Origin: Microbacterium sp. LWS13-1.2
GTDB lineage: Bacteria; Actinomycetota; Actinomycetes; Actinomycetales; Microbacteriaceae
Direction: 5' to 3'
DNA: 64,000 bases
Assembly: GCF_040144835.1 (NCBI RefSeq)
Contig: NZ_CP151632.1
Span: 2,108,001 to 2,172,000 of the forward strand
In this document: positions 34,785-43,148 of the stretch, piece by piece
Numbering within the stretch: position 1 is the first letter of the stretch
How the letters are laid out: every line of letters begins with the position of its first letter
The notes under the pieces: generated by a model
What the model was told of the DNA's origin: nothing
Database searches by the model: none
What the model saw: the letters and a program-made list of their open reading frames with translations, nothing else
Made by a program: the position numbers and the translations under genes

Positions 34785-36572
34785 ATGACTCAGAAAGCGT
34801 TTACCGGCGCTATCCGCGTCATCGGGATCGCCCAGAATCCCCGACCCGGCCGATCGGTGCTGGCGCTGCTCGCGCGCCGCCCCGCGCGCATGACTGCCGC
34901 CATCCTCGCGTTCGCGTGCAAGGAGATCCCGCTCTGGTTCCTGCCGGTGGTGACGGCCAAGATCATCGACCTGGTCGCGACCGGCGGCGACGTGTCGACC
35001 GTGCTGGTGTGGTTCGCGATCGCGGCGGTGCTGCTCATCCAGAACTACCCGATGCACATCGTCTACACGCGCAACTTCATGACGGTCGTGCGCGACACCG
35101 GCGCGGACCTCCGCAACGCCCTCGCCGCGCGACTGCAGAGCCTGTCGATCGGCTACCACACGCGGGTGAGCTCGTCGATCGTGCAGACGAAGGTGGTGCG
35201 CGACGTCGAGAACGTCGAGCTCATGCTGCAGCAGGTGACGCACCCGCTGCTGTCCTCGACGATGGTGCTGATCGGCGCCATCGTGATGACCGCGATCGCC
35301 GTGCCGCAGTTCCTGCCCGTGTACGCCCTCGCGGTGCCGATCGCCCTCGTGCTGCGCGCCACCCTCAGCCGCCGCTCGCGGGCCCGCAACGAGGTGTTCC
35401 GCCGCGAGGTCGAGGGGTTCGCCGCGCGCGTCGGCGAGATGGCCTCGCTCATTCCGGTGACCCGCGCGCACGGCCTCGAGCGCACCGCCGTCTCGCGCGT
35501 GCAGGCCGGCGCCGACGGCGTCCGTCGCGCGGGGCTCGACCTCGACATGCTCAACGGCCACGTCGCGTCGATCTCGTGGGTCGCGATGCAGCTGCTCGGA
35601 CTCGGATGCCTCGTGCTCGCCGCGATCTTCGCGCTCACCGGCATCCTCCCGATCACGCCCGGCGAGGTCGTGCTGCTGTCGTCGTACTTCACGCTGCTCA
35701 CGTCGGGACTGACGTCGCTGCTGATGCTCATCCCGGTCGGCGCCCGCGGCCTCGAGTCGATGCGCTCGATCTCGGAGGTGCTGCAGGAGCCCGACCTGGA
35801 GCAGAACGAGGGCAAGCGCGCGGTCGAGCAGGTCGGGGGTCATCTGCAGCTGCAGCACGTCTCGCATCGCTACGACGGCGCGGAACGGGATGCCGTGCAC
35901 GACGTCTCGCTCGACATCCCGCCCGGCGAGACCGTCGCCTTCGTGGGCTCGTCGGGATCGGGCAAGTCGACGATGCTCAACCTCGTGCTGGGGTTCGTGC
36001 GCCCGACGTCGGGGCGCATCCTGCTCGACGGGGCCGACATGAAGAGCCTCGATCTGCGGACCGTGCGCCAGTCCGTCTCGGTCGTGCCGCAGGAGTCGGT
36101 GCTGTTCGAGGGGACCATCCGCGACAACATCGCGTACGGCCTCGACGACGTGTCGGAGGAGCGTCTGCATCAGGCGCTGCGCGACGCCAACGCGGCCGAG
36201 TTCGTCGACCGGCTGCCGGGCGGGGGGGACACCGTCGTCGGCGAGCGCGGCGCGCGCCTGTCGGGCGGCCAGCGGCAGCGACTCGCGATCGCCCGGGCGC
36301 TGGTGCGCGACCCGCGCATCCTCCTCCTCGACGAGGCGACCTCGGCGCTGGACCCGGAGTCGGAGGAGCTCGTCAAAGACGCGCTCAACCGCCTGATGCG
36401 CGGCCGCACCACCCTGGTCGTCGCCCACCGCCTGTCGACGATCCGCCAGGCCGACCGGATCGTCGTTCTCGAGCACGGCGAGGTGGTCGAGGTCGGCGGG
36501 CACGACGCGCTGCTCGCCGCCGGTGGCCGCTACGCCCACCTCCACGCCACGCAGGCGGGCCACCCGCGCTGA
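34785..36572 (+). CDS. ABC transporter, fused permease and ATPase (exporter-type half transporter)
   Basis: 595 residues. An N-terminal membrane domain (about 30-320, six helices) precedes the ATPase with Walker A GSSGSGKST, Q-loop VVPQESVLFEG, signature LSGGQRQR, Walker B ILLLDEATSALD and the H-loop AHRLS. It works as a dimer, and the layout is that of exporters. Why it lies among uptake genes is unclear; it could export a sugar or drug, and some type IV ABC proteins of actinobacteria import siderophores. An operator-like GAAAGCGTTTAC falls inside codons 3-7 (34793-34804). Start ATG 34785 sits right after a weak upstream region. Confidence 0.85.
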   Translation: MTQKAFTGAIRVIGIAQNPRPGRSVLALLARRPARMTAAILAFACKEIPLWFLPVVTAKIIDLVATGGDVSTVLVWFAIAAVLLIQNYPMHIVYTRNFMTVVRDTGADLRNALAARLQSLSIGYHTRVSSSIVQTKVVRDVENVELMLQQVTHPLLSSTMVLIGAIVMTAIAVPQFLPVYALAVPIALVLRATLSRRSRARNEVFRREVEGFAARVGEMASLIPVTRAHGLERTAVSRVQAGADGVRRAGLDLDMLNGHVASISWVAMQLLGLGCLVLAAIFALTGILPITPGEVVLLSSYFTLLTSGLTSLLMLIPVGARGLESMRSISEVLQEPDLEQNEGKRAVEQVGGHLQLQHVSHRYDGAERDAVHDVSLDIPPGETVAFVGSSGSGKSTMLNLVLGFVRPTSGRILLDGADMKSLDLRTVRQSVSVVPQESVLFEGTIRDNIAYGLDDVSEERLHQALRDANAAEFVDRLPGGGDTVVGERGARLSGGQRQRLAIARALVRDPRILLLDEATSALDPESEELVKDALNRLMRGRTTLVVAHRLSTIRQADRIVVLEHGEVVEVGGHDALLAAGGRYAHLHATQAGHPR

Positions 36573-36586
36573 GGTGTCTCCGGCGT

Positions 36587-36618
36587 GGGATAGCGCTTTC
36601 CGCTCCCACCGCCTACCC
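36587..36618 (+). promoter_or_regulatory. Operator and promoter of the 36678 dehydrogenase gene
   Basis: GGGATAGCGCTTTCC (36587-36601) is a LacI-type near palindrome, and a -10-like TACCCT follows at 36613-36618. The gene start at 36678 has a good GAAGGAG. The dehydrogenase therefore probably has its own, sugar-controlled promoter rather than reading from the ABC gene. Confidence 0.5.
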
Positions 36619-36677
36619 TGGAAGAGCGGATGCCGCCGGCTGCGGCATCCGCTCTCGATCCACCCGAAGGAGCCACC

Positions 36678-37772
36678 GTGACCGAGAATCTGCGCTGCGC
36701 CATCGTGGGCACCGGAGCGATCGCCCACTCGCACGCGAGGGCGATCGCCGCATACCCGCGGGCCGAGCTGGTCGCCGTGACCGACCTGAGCCGCGCGTCG
36801 GCCGAGGCGTTCGCCGCCTCCTACGGCGCCCCCGTCGTGTACGACGACCTCGAGACCCTCCTCGCGACCGAGCACCCCGACGTCGTCCACGTCTGCACTC
36901 CCCCGGGCGCGCACGCCACCCAGACCGTCGCCGCCTTCGCGGCCGGCGCGCACGTCGTCGTCGAGAAGCCTCCGGCGCCGTCGCTCGATGAGCTCCAGGA
37001 GATGACGGATGCCGCAGCCGCCGCCGACCGCCGGCTCGCGGTCGTCTTCCAGCAGCGCACCGGCACGGCGCCCGCGCATGTGAAGCGCCTGCTCGACTCC
37101 GGCGCGCTCGGGCGTCCGCTCGTCGCCCAGTGCCAGACGCTCTGGTACCGCGATGCCGCGTACTTCGCCGTTCCGTGGCGCGGCAAGTGGGAGACCGAGG
37201 GCGGCGGCACGACCCTCGGCCACGCCATCCACCAGCTCGACCTGCTGGCGTTCCTGCTCGGCGACTGGACGCGCGTCGAAGGCCGCCTGTGGCGCCTCGA
37301 CCGCGAGACGCAGACCGAGGACGTGTCGACAGCGACCGTCGTGTTCGAGGGCGGCGTGGTGGCACAGGTCGTCTCGAGCACCCTCTCGCCGCGCGAGGTG
37401 AGCACGATCCGCATCGACACCGAGAAGGCCACGATCACGGTCGACCACCTGTACGGCCACGGCCACGAGAACTGGCGCATCACGCCTGCTGCTCACGTCG
37501 ACGCCGACGAGGCCGCGACGTGGGAGATCACCGGCGCCGAGGAGCGCAGCGACCACGTGTACCTGCTGCGGGACGTCTTCGACGCGCTGCGATCGGGCAC
37601 CCCGCTCCCTCCGACTGCCGACGCCCCCGCCCGGTCGATCGAGCTCGTCGCGGCGATCTACGCCTCGGCCGACGCCGACGGCGCAGTGGTGACGCCGGCG
37701 GATCTCGCCGCGCACCCGACGCACCGCAAGAGCTTCGCCAGCGCCGTGATCGACCTGCGCCCGGCCCACTGA
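36678..37772 (+). CDS. Gfo/Idh/MocA family oxidoreductase (first copy)
   Basis: 364 residues from GTG 36678, with GAAGGAG 6 bases upstream. The NAD(P) motif CAIVGTGAIAHSHARAI, then VVHVCTPPGAHA and the catalytic-lysine motif VEKPPAPSLDEL, identify the family; the C-terminal sheet domain has GGTTLGHAIHQLDLLAFLLG. Members oxidise or reduce sugars, sugar acids or inositols with NAD(P). The place between the acetylesterase and the PL26-like gene suggests a role on a rhamnogalacturonan-derived sugar, but the substrate is unknown. Confidence 0.87.
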   Translation: MTENLRCAIVGTGAIAHSHARAIAAYPRAELVAVTDLSRASAEAFAASYGAPVVYDDLETLLATEHPDVVHVCTPPGAHATQTVAAFAAGAHVVVEKPPAPSLDELQEMTDAAAAADRRLAVVFQQRTGTAPAHVKRLLDSGALGRPLVAQCQTLWYRDAAYFAVPWRGKWETEGGGTTLGHAIHQLDLLAFLLGDWTRVEGRLWRLDRETQTEDVSTATVVFEGGVVAQVVSSTLSPREVSTIRIDTEKATITVDHLYGHGHENWRITPAAHVDADEAATWEITGAEERSDHVYLLRDVFDALRSGTPLPPTADAPARSIELVAAIYASADADGAVVTPADLAAHPTHRKSFASAVIDLRPAH

Positions 37773-37840
37773 GCCCGAGGCTCGCTGAGTCCCACGAACC
37801 GCCGCCGCGCGAGCGGCACGGTGTCGCGGTCCGGCATCCA

Positions 37841-37908
37841 ACAGGTCAACCGGCCTTCCACAGGACATTCCGCCCACCAGTCCTCCTGTGGAGCGCCGGT
37901 TGACCTGT
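37841..37908. terminator. Long two-part inverted repeat between convergent genes
   Basis: The outer arms ACAGGTCAACCGGC (37841-37854) and GCCGGTTGACCTGT (37895-37908) pair perfectly; an inner stem TCCACAGGA (37857-37865) pairs with TCCTGTGGA (37884-37892). The loop is about 18 bases. It lies between the dehydrogenase and the PL26-like gene, so it probably stops transcription from both sides, although it has no T-tract. Confidence 0.55.
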
Positions 37909-37948
37909 CGAAGGGCGCTCGACAGGAGATCGGATGCCGCACCCCGCG

Positions 37949-40591
37949 CTACCGCGGGAGCCGGTCGCCGATCAGCGCCAGGTTCTGGATCGCCGCGAGT
38001 CCGTACTGCGCGACGTCGTTGGTTCCGACCGTCGGCGCCTCGTCGACGGGGTTGAGCACTGCGGGCCCGTCGATGCGCCGCAGCACGAAGTCACGGCGGT
38101 GCACCAGCCACTCACCGATCCCATCGAACGCCTGCCATGCCGCATTCGCCAGCGCGTCGTCACCTCGGCTCGCCGCTGCGTAGGCGGTGAGCCGGCTGTG
38201 GGCCTGCTCGAGATGGATGCCGGTGAGTCGCTGCCCGACCGCGGCCTCCTGCTCGTCGGGTGAAGCGAGGTAGAGCCTGCAGTACTCGAGCCACGCGTCG
38301 CGGAAGCCGGGGACGTCGACCAGCGAGATGAGCTCGCTGCACACCTCGACGAGCCCGAACACGGCGCTCAGGTGCGACACGGCGATGCGTTCGCGCGCAC
38401 TGTCGAATCGGCCGGCGTCGATGTCGTACAGCGCCTCGCCGGTGAGGAATCCGTGCGGAAGTGCGCCGATGTCGGCCATCGTGCCGAGCAGCCGGTCGCG
38501 CGAGCGCTCGTTGCCGGTGCGCTCCCAGTCGGCCAGCCACGTCGCCGCCAGCGCGCCCCAGTCGGTGCCGAGCCCCACCGCGAGCGCGGCGCGGTCGGGG
38601 CGGTAGGTCGCGGCATCCGTCCGCACCTTGCGGGTCGGATCGGTGTCGAGGAAGCGGGCGTCGCTGTCGCGCAGCTCGGTGAGCAGGTCGCCCACTCGCT
38701 CATCGGCGGTCAGGTAGTGGAAGATGCGTCGGTAGATCGGGCTCGAGATGCGCAGCTGCTTGGCGCTGCACCCCCAGTGCTGCACGTTGTGCCGAGAGCC
38801 GAGCCCTTGCCATCGACCCAGGTGGTAGACGTCCACCTCCCCGGTGTGGCGGGTCATCGCCTCGGCGAAGCGGAAGACGTCGGCGCGTCCGCTGCGCAGG
38901 TACGAGTACCACAGCCAGAGATCGGGCGAGAGCTCGCTGTTGTCCCACGCGTAGCCGCCCACGTCGTAGCGCCAGACGTGACGGTCCGCGTCGTAGGCGT
39001 GCATGACGTCGCCGTAGTTCCAGAAGCCGTACCAGCGGCGCTGATCGACCTGCCCGAGATAGAAGTCCAGCAGGAAGCCGACGCTGTCCTCGATCTCGGT
39101 GCGTGCCGGCGTCGAGCGGTCGACCGGCGCCCAGTCTCCGAACACGCCGACCGCGTGCAGGTGTTCCGGTGTGGGCTGCAGCAGCGGCGGTCGCTGCACC
39201 CGCTCGACGGCCGCGGCCACCTGCTCGATCGCCGGGGTCGCGGCATAAGCGAACAGCGTCAGCTCGTGCGTGCGCGCCACGCCGTGAGCGTCACCGAAGC
39301 CGGGCTCGTAGTCCTCGTAGGTGATCTCGAGGCCTTCGAGCTGCGTCGCGAAGTCGTCCTGGCCGAGTCCGTCGTGGTAGAACCGCAGATCCATCGGCCG
39401 AGCCTCGGGCGCGTACAGCCAGGCGGTGAGCTCCGCCTGATCGCCCGTCGCACCGCGCAGGTCGAGCTGGCCGGGATGGGACTGCCAGAACGAGCGGATG
39501 CCGACCCCGAGCCCGCCGGCCGGATCACTGATCCCGATGAGGCCTTCGGCACGCGTCCCCGCGCCGGCATCGATCCACGCGTGTCCGGGCGCGGTGCGCT
39601 TGCGGATCGCGAAGCCGTCGGCGCTGAGCTGGGTCAGCGTGAAGTCGCCCCACGCCGGGATGAGCTCGAGGCGCTCCGACACCTGCGGGTTCCAGCGCGC
39701 GGTCGGCGGCGTCGCCTCGCCGCGGATCTGAGCGCCGCGCACCTCGGCGCCGGGGTCGCGCCGCAGACCGGTGAGCCCGCGGACCGCCTCGGCGAAGAAC
39801 CCGCCGTCAGCACCCGCGATCCGGACGTGGCGGTCGTGCAGCGGCGCCCGCAGCGGCACGTCGGCGCGCAGACCGAGCCCGGCCAGGAAGTCGTGCTCGG
39901 CATCCCCGTCCCACACCACCGTGTGCACGAGACGCATCTCAGCCGACCCGGCGACCACCACGAACCGGACGGTGAACGGGAGCCATTCGCGCGAACCGTC
40001 CTCGTCCCGGTGCGCGCCCACGACGCGGACGATCGCGCGGACCGGACCGTCCTGCTCCACGACGACCCTGTGCACCCGTGACCGGAACCGGCGGCGCGGG
40101 CCTGCCGCACCGTCCTCCGGCACGTCGTCCTGCAGCAGGCTCACCAGCCGGATGTCGCGGGCGACGATCCGCCCGTCGCGCACCACGCGGCGCGCGAGCG
40201 TGTCGATCGCGCCGTGCTCGGGGCGTGCGAACGCGAGCTCGATCACGCCGTTCGCGACCACGATCTCGTCCGCGTCCTCGCGTACGACCACGGACCCGGT
40301 CCCTGCGCCGGCGGCCGCCGTCTGCGGCGAGAGGTCGGTCACCACCTCATACGCACCGGGCGCGTCGAGCGCGCCGACCGCGCACCCCGCCCACTTGACC
40401 GAACCGTCCGGCCAGGTCGCCAGCAGCCAGAACTGCGCCGGCACGCTCTGACCACCCACCTGCCGCAGACCGAGCGCCGAGACGGACGCGACGGTGCCGC
40501 GCGGAAGAGGGACTCCCCAGGTGGCGCCGCCGGGGAGCTCTGCCGGCGGGGCGTCGTCGAGCCAGCGGAGCGGGACGGTCGAAGTGGTCAC
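37949..40591 (-). CDS. Exo-rhamnogalacturonan lyase-like protein (PL26/YetA type)
   Basis: 880 residues. The N-terminal beta domain (VPLRWLDDAPPAELPGGATW, QSVPAQFWLLATWPDGSVKW) and the central region (WYGFWNYGDVMHAYDADRH, YDVGGYAWDNSELSPDLWLW and RHTGEVDVYHLG) match the PcRGLX/YetA-like family, whose characterised fungal member is an exo-acting rhamnogalacturonan lyase (PL26). There is no signal peptide, so it would act on imported fragments. GTG 40591 gives a GTGA overlap with the DUF1961 gene. It is last in the operon YesL-LplA-LplB-LplC-DUF1961-PL26. Confidence 0.85.
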   Translation of the reverse strand: MTTSTVPLRWLDDAPPAELPGGATWGVPLPRGTVASVSALGLRQVGGQSVPAQFWLLATWPDGSVKWAGCAVGALDAPGAYEVVTDLSPQTAAAGAGTGSVVVREDADEIVVANGVIELAFARPEHGAIDTLARRVVRDGRIVARDIRLVSLLQDDVPEDGAAGPRRRFRSRVHRVVVEQDGPVRAIVRVVGAHRDEDGSREWLPFTVRFVVVAGSAEMRLVHTVVWDGDAEHDFLAGLGLRADVPLRAPLHDRHVRIAGADGGFFAEAVRGLTGLRRDPGAEVRGAQIRGEATPPTARWNPQVSERLELIPAWGDFTLTQLSADGFAIRKRTAPGHAWIDAGAGTRAEGLIGISDPAGGLGVGIRSFWQSHPGQLDLRGATGDQAELTAWLYAPEARPMDLRFYHDGLGQDDFATQLEGLEITYEDYEPGFGDAHGVARTHELTLFAYAATPAIEQVAAAVERVQRPPLLQPTPEHLHAVGVFGDWAPVDRSTPARTEIEDSVGFLLDFYLGQVDQRRWYGFWNYGDVMHAYDADRHVWRYDVGGYAWDNSELSPDLWLWYSYLRSGRADVFRFAEAMTRHTGEVDVYHLGRWQGLGSRHNVQHWGCSAKQLRISSPIYRRIFHYLTADERVGDLLTELRDSDARFLDTDPTRKVRTDAATYRPDRAALAVGLGTDWGALAATWLADWERTGNERSRDRLLGTMADIGALPHGFLTGEALYDIDAGRFDSARERIAVSHLSAVFGLVEVCSELISLVDVPGFRDAWLEYCRLYLASPDEQEAAVGQRLTGIHLEQAHSRLTAYAAASRGDDALANAAWQAFDGIGEWLVHRRDFVLRRIDGPAVLNPVDEAPTVGTNDVAQYGLAAIQNLALIGDRLPR

Positions 40592-41232
40592 AGCGAGTGA
40601 ACCTCCAGGTTGCGGTAGCGGGCGACGAGCGGCGACATCTGCCGGAATCCGATCCGGCCGTCGCGTATCCGGGGACCGGTGGACTCGTCATCGATCCAGT
40701 CGAACAGGGGCAGGCCGTCGATCGAGAACGAGACGCGAGCGGCATCCTTGACGACCTCGATGCGGTAGTACGAGTCCTTCGCATCCACCACCGGCGGCAG
40801 CGGATCGCCCCCCTGGCACACGAGGTGAAAGCCGGGCGACTTGCGCAGATTGCATGTGTGGAACGCGCGCTCGTCCTCCCATCGGCGGCGGAAGTACGAC
40901 ACATGAAGAGTCCGCAGGTCGCTCGAGTGGTACTGCGGGTAGACGCCGGTGCGATGCGCGACGCCATCGTCGAAGATGCCGCGCCCGCCGGTCGCCGCCG
41001 CACCGAAGAACAGCATGGCGAGACCCGGCTCTTCGCGGGGCGCGAAATCCCACGAGATGCGGACCCGGTCGGGGAAGACCTCGGGGCACCACAGCGTCCA
41101 GTGGTCGTCGAAGCCGCCCGAGCTCGACAGCGCCAGGCCGTCCTCGGTCGCGCGGACCGCCACCGGGCCCTCGGCGACCCATCCGTCCAGATCGGATGCC
41201 GCCGCCAGCGGATTGCGGTACAGCAGCGTCAT
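40588..41232 (-). CDS. DUF1961 family protein (YesU-like)
   Basis: 214 residues, a predicted concanavalin-type beta sandwich: FDDHWTLWCPEVFPDRVRIS, VYPQYHSSDLRTLHVSYFRR, DSYYRIEVVKDAARVSFSID and a final RIGFRQMSPLVARYRNLEVH. In Bacillus the related yesU gene sits in the rhamnogalacturonan operon; activity is not established. The ATG at 41232 overlaps the permease stop (ATGA) and the stop overlaps the PL26-like start (GTGA), so all three are translated in series. Confidence 0.82.
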   Translation of the reverse strand: MTLLYRNPLAAASDLDGWVAEGPVAVRATEDGLALSSSGGFDDHWTLWCPEVFPDRVRISWDFAPREEPGLAMLFFGAAATGGRGIFDDGVAHRTGVYPQYHSSDLRTLHVSYFRRRWEDERAFHTCNLRKSPGFHLVCQGGDPLPPVVDAKDSYYRIEVVKDAARVSFSIDGLPLFDWIDDESTGPRIRDGRIGFRQMSPLVARYRNLEVHSL

Positions 41233-42110
41233 CCCTTGACCGACCCGATCAGCATGCCCTTCGCGAAGTGCTTCTGCAGGAAGGGGTAGAACAGCACGAT
41301 CGGCAGCGTCGCGACGATGATGACCGCGAACTTGATGCCCTGCGCGGGCGGCAGCTGCGTCGGATCCTGCTCCACGACCGACAGGTCGGTGGCGACGGTC
41401 ACCTGACGCAGGAACATCTGCAGCGTCCACATCGAGTTGTCGTTGAGGTACAGCAGCGGCGACATGAAGTCGTTCCAGATCCCGACCGCGTAGAAGAGCG
41501 CGAACGTCGCGAGCACCGGCTTCGACAGCGGCAGCACGATGTTCCACAGCGTCTGCAGCTCGTTCGCGCCGTCGATCTTCGCGGACTCCTCCAGCTCGGC
41601 GGGAAGCTGCTGGAAGAAGTTCTTGATGATGATGAGGCTGAACGGGTTGATCGCCATCGGGAGGATCAGCGCCCAGTAGTTGTTGAGCAGGCCGAGGTCC
41701 TTCACCACCAGGAACGTCGGGATCATCCCGCCCCCGAACACCATCGTGAAGACGATCAGCGAGAGGATCAGACGGCCGCCCGGCAGGTTGGCCTTGCTCA
41801 GTGGATAGGCCATCGTCGCGGTCAGCGCCAGCTGGACCGCGGTGCCCACGGCCGTCACCACGATCGTCGTGATGAGTGCCCGCACGAAGGCGGGGCTCGT
41901 GAAGATCGCCTCGTACGCGTCGAGCGAGAACGTCTCCGGCCACAGGAAGAACGAGCGCGTCGCCAGTTCGGCCTCGGTCGCGAACGACCCGGCGAGGACG
42001 TAGACGAAGGGCACGAGCGCGACGATGCCGATCCCCGTGAGGAGCACGACGTTGAACACGTCGAACACGCGGCCGGCGGGAGTGTTGAACCGGTACTTCT
42101 CGCGAGCCAT
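41229..42110 (-). CDS. Carbohydrate ABC permease, LplC type (RG-I locus)
   Basis: 293 residues. FDVFNVVLLTGIGIVALVPF is the first helix; MVFGGGMIPTFLVVKDLGLL and the EAA loop ELEESAKIDGANELQTLWNI follow, with the end HFAKGMLIGSVKG. Its ATG shares one base with the stop of the LplB-type gene (TGATG at 42108-42112). It should form the channel with the 42110-43081 product for the binding protein at 43149. Confidence 0.9.
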   Translation of the reverse strand: MAREKYRFNTPAGRVFDVFNVVLLTGIGIVALVPFVYVLAGSFATEAELATRSFFLWPETFSLDAYEAIFTSPAFVRALITTIVVTAVGTAVQLALTATMAYPLSKANLPGGRLILSLIVFTMVFGGGMIPTFLVVKDLGLLNNYWALILPMAINPFSLIIIKNFFQQLPAELEESAKIDGANELQTLWNIVLPLSKPVLATFALFYAVGIWNDFMSPLLYLNDNSMWTLQMFLRQVTVATDLSVVEQDPTQLPPAQGIKFAVIIVATLPIVLFYPFLQKHFAKGMLIGSVKG

Positions 42111-43081
42111 CAGAAGATCCCTACCTGGTTGAAGCGCTTGGCGACCCAGTTCGCCCCGAAGATGAGCACGACGCCGACGACCGCCTTGAACAGGCCCACA
42201 GCGGTGCTGTAGCTGTAGGAGCCCTGCGTGATGCCCATGAAGTAGACGTACGTGTCGAAGACGTCGGCCACCGATCGGTTGAGCGAGTTGGTCATGAGGT
42301 AGATCTGCTCGAACCCGGTGTTGAGGATCTGCCCCATCTGCAGCACGAGCATCACGATGATCGTGGGCATGATCGAGGGGATCGTGATGTGCCACACCCG
42401 CTGGAAGCGGCCCGCGCCGTCGATGATCGCGGCCTCGTACTGCGCCTGGTCGACACCGGCCAGCGCGGCCAGGAAGATGATGGTGCCCCACCCGGTGTTC
42501 TTCCAGATGTCCTGCAGGACGATGATCGGCCGGAACCACGCCGGATCGGCGAGGAAGTTGATGTCGGTGCCGAGGATGCCGTTGATCAGCTGGAGCAGCG
42601 GGCCGATGTCGAGTGCGAACAGCAGGTAGGTCAGCGACGCCACCACGGTCCACGACAGGAAGTGGGGCACGTAGATGAGCGTCTGCGTCGTGCGCTTGAG
42701 GATCGTCAGGCGCATCTCGTTGAGCAGCAGCGCCACGATGATCGTCAGCGGAAACGCGATCAGCAGCGACAGCAGCGCGAGGATGATCGTGTTCCCGAGC
42801 AGACGCGGGAAGTCGGGGCTCGCGAAGAAGTCCTCGAAGTGCGCGAATCCGACCCAGGGGCTGTCGGCGATGCCGAGGAAGGGGACGTAGTCCTTGAAGG
42901 CGATGATCGCGCCGTACATCGGCCAGTACCGGAACAGCAGGAAGTAGACGATGCCGGGTACGAGCAGAAGGTAGAGCCACTTGAACTGGGTGAAGTGGAC
43001 GCGAACGCCGCGACGGCGCCGGCTCTGCTTCTCTACGGTCAGCGTCTCGGTCGCCGTGACGGCGGTGTCGAGCATTGCCAT
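42110..43081 (-). CDS. Carbohydrate ABC permease, LplB type (RG-I locus)
   Basis: 323 residues. A basic stretch (KQSRRRRGVRVHF) precedes WLYLLLVPGIVYFLLFRYWP, the LplB helix 1 signature, followed by MYGAIIAFKDYVPFLGI. The EAA-like loop is YEAAIIDGAGRFQRVWHITI. It is typical of permeases for large pectic oligosaccharides. It lies after a strong hairpin downstream of the binding-protein gene. Confidence 0.9.
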   Translation of the reverse strand: MAMLDTAVTATETLTVEKQSRRRRGVRVHFTQFKWLYLLLVPGIVYFLLFRYWPMYGAIIAFKDYVPFLGIADSPWVGFAHFEDFFASPDFPRLLGNTIILALLSLLIAFPLTIIVALLLNEMRLTILKRTTQTLIYVPHFLSWTVVASLTYLLFALDIGPLLQLINGILGTDINFLADPAWFRPIIVLQDIWKNTGWGTIIFLAALAGVDQAQYEAAIIDGAGRFQRVWHITIPSIMPTIIVMLVLQMGQILNTGFEQIYLMTNSLNRSVADVFDTYVYFMGITQGSYSYSTAVGLFKAVVGVVLIFGANWVAKRFNQVGIF

Positions 43082-43101
43082 GGATGGGCCTCTCGGTCAG
43101 T

Positions 43102-43141
43102 GCCGGGGATGACGGGCGCGCAGGCACCCGTCATCCCCGGC
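43102..43141 (-). terminator. Intercistronic hairpin between binding protein and permeases (RG-I locus)
   Basis: A perfect 15-bp stem (GCCGGGGATGACGGG, 43102-43116, with CCCGTCATCCCCGGC, 43127-43141) and a 10-base loop, in the 67-base gap after the binding-protein gene. Like the hairpin at 2645-2675 it stands exactly between binding protein and permeases and probably sets their ratio. Confidence 0.6.
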
Positions 43142-43148
43142 CCGGCGA

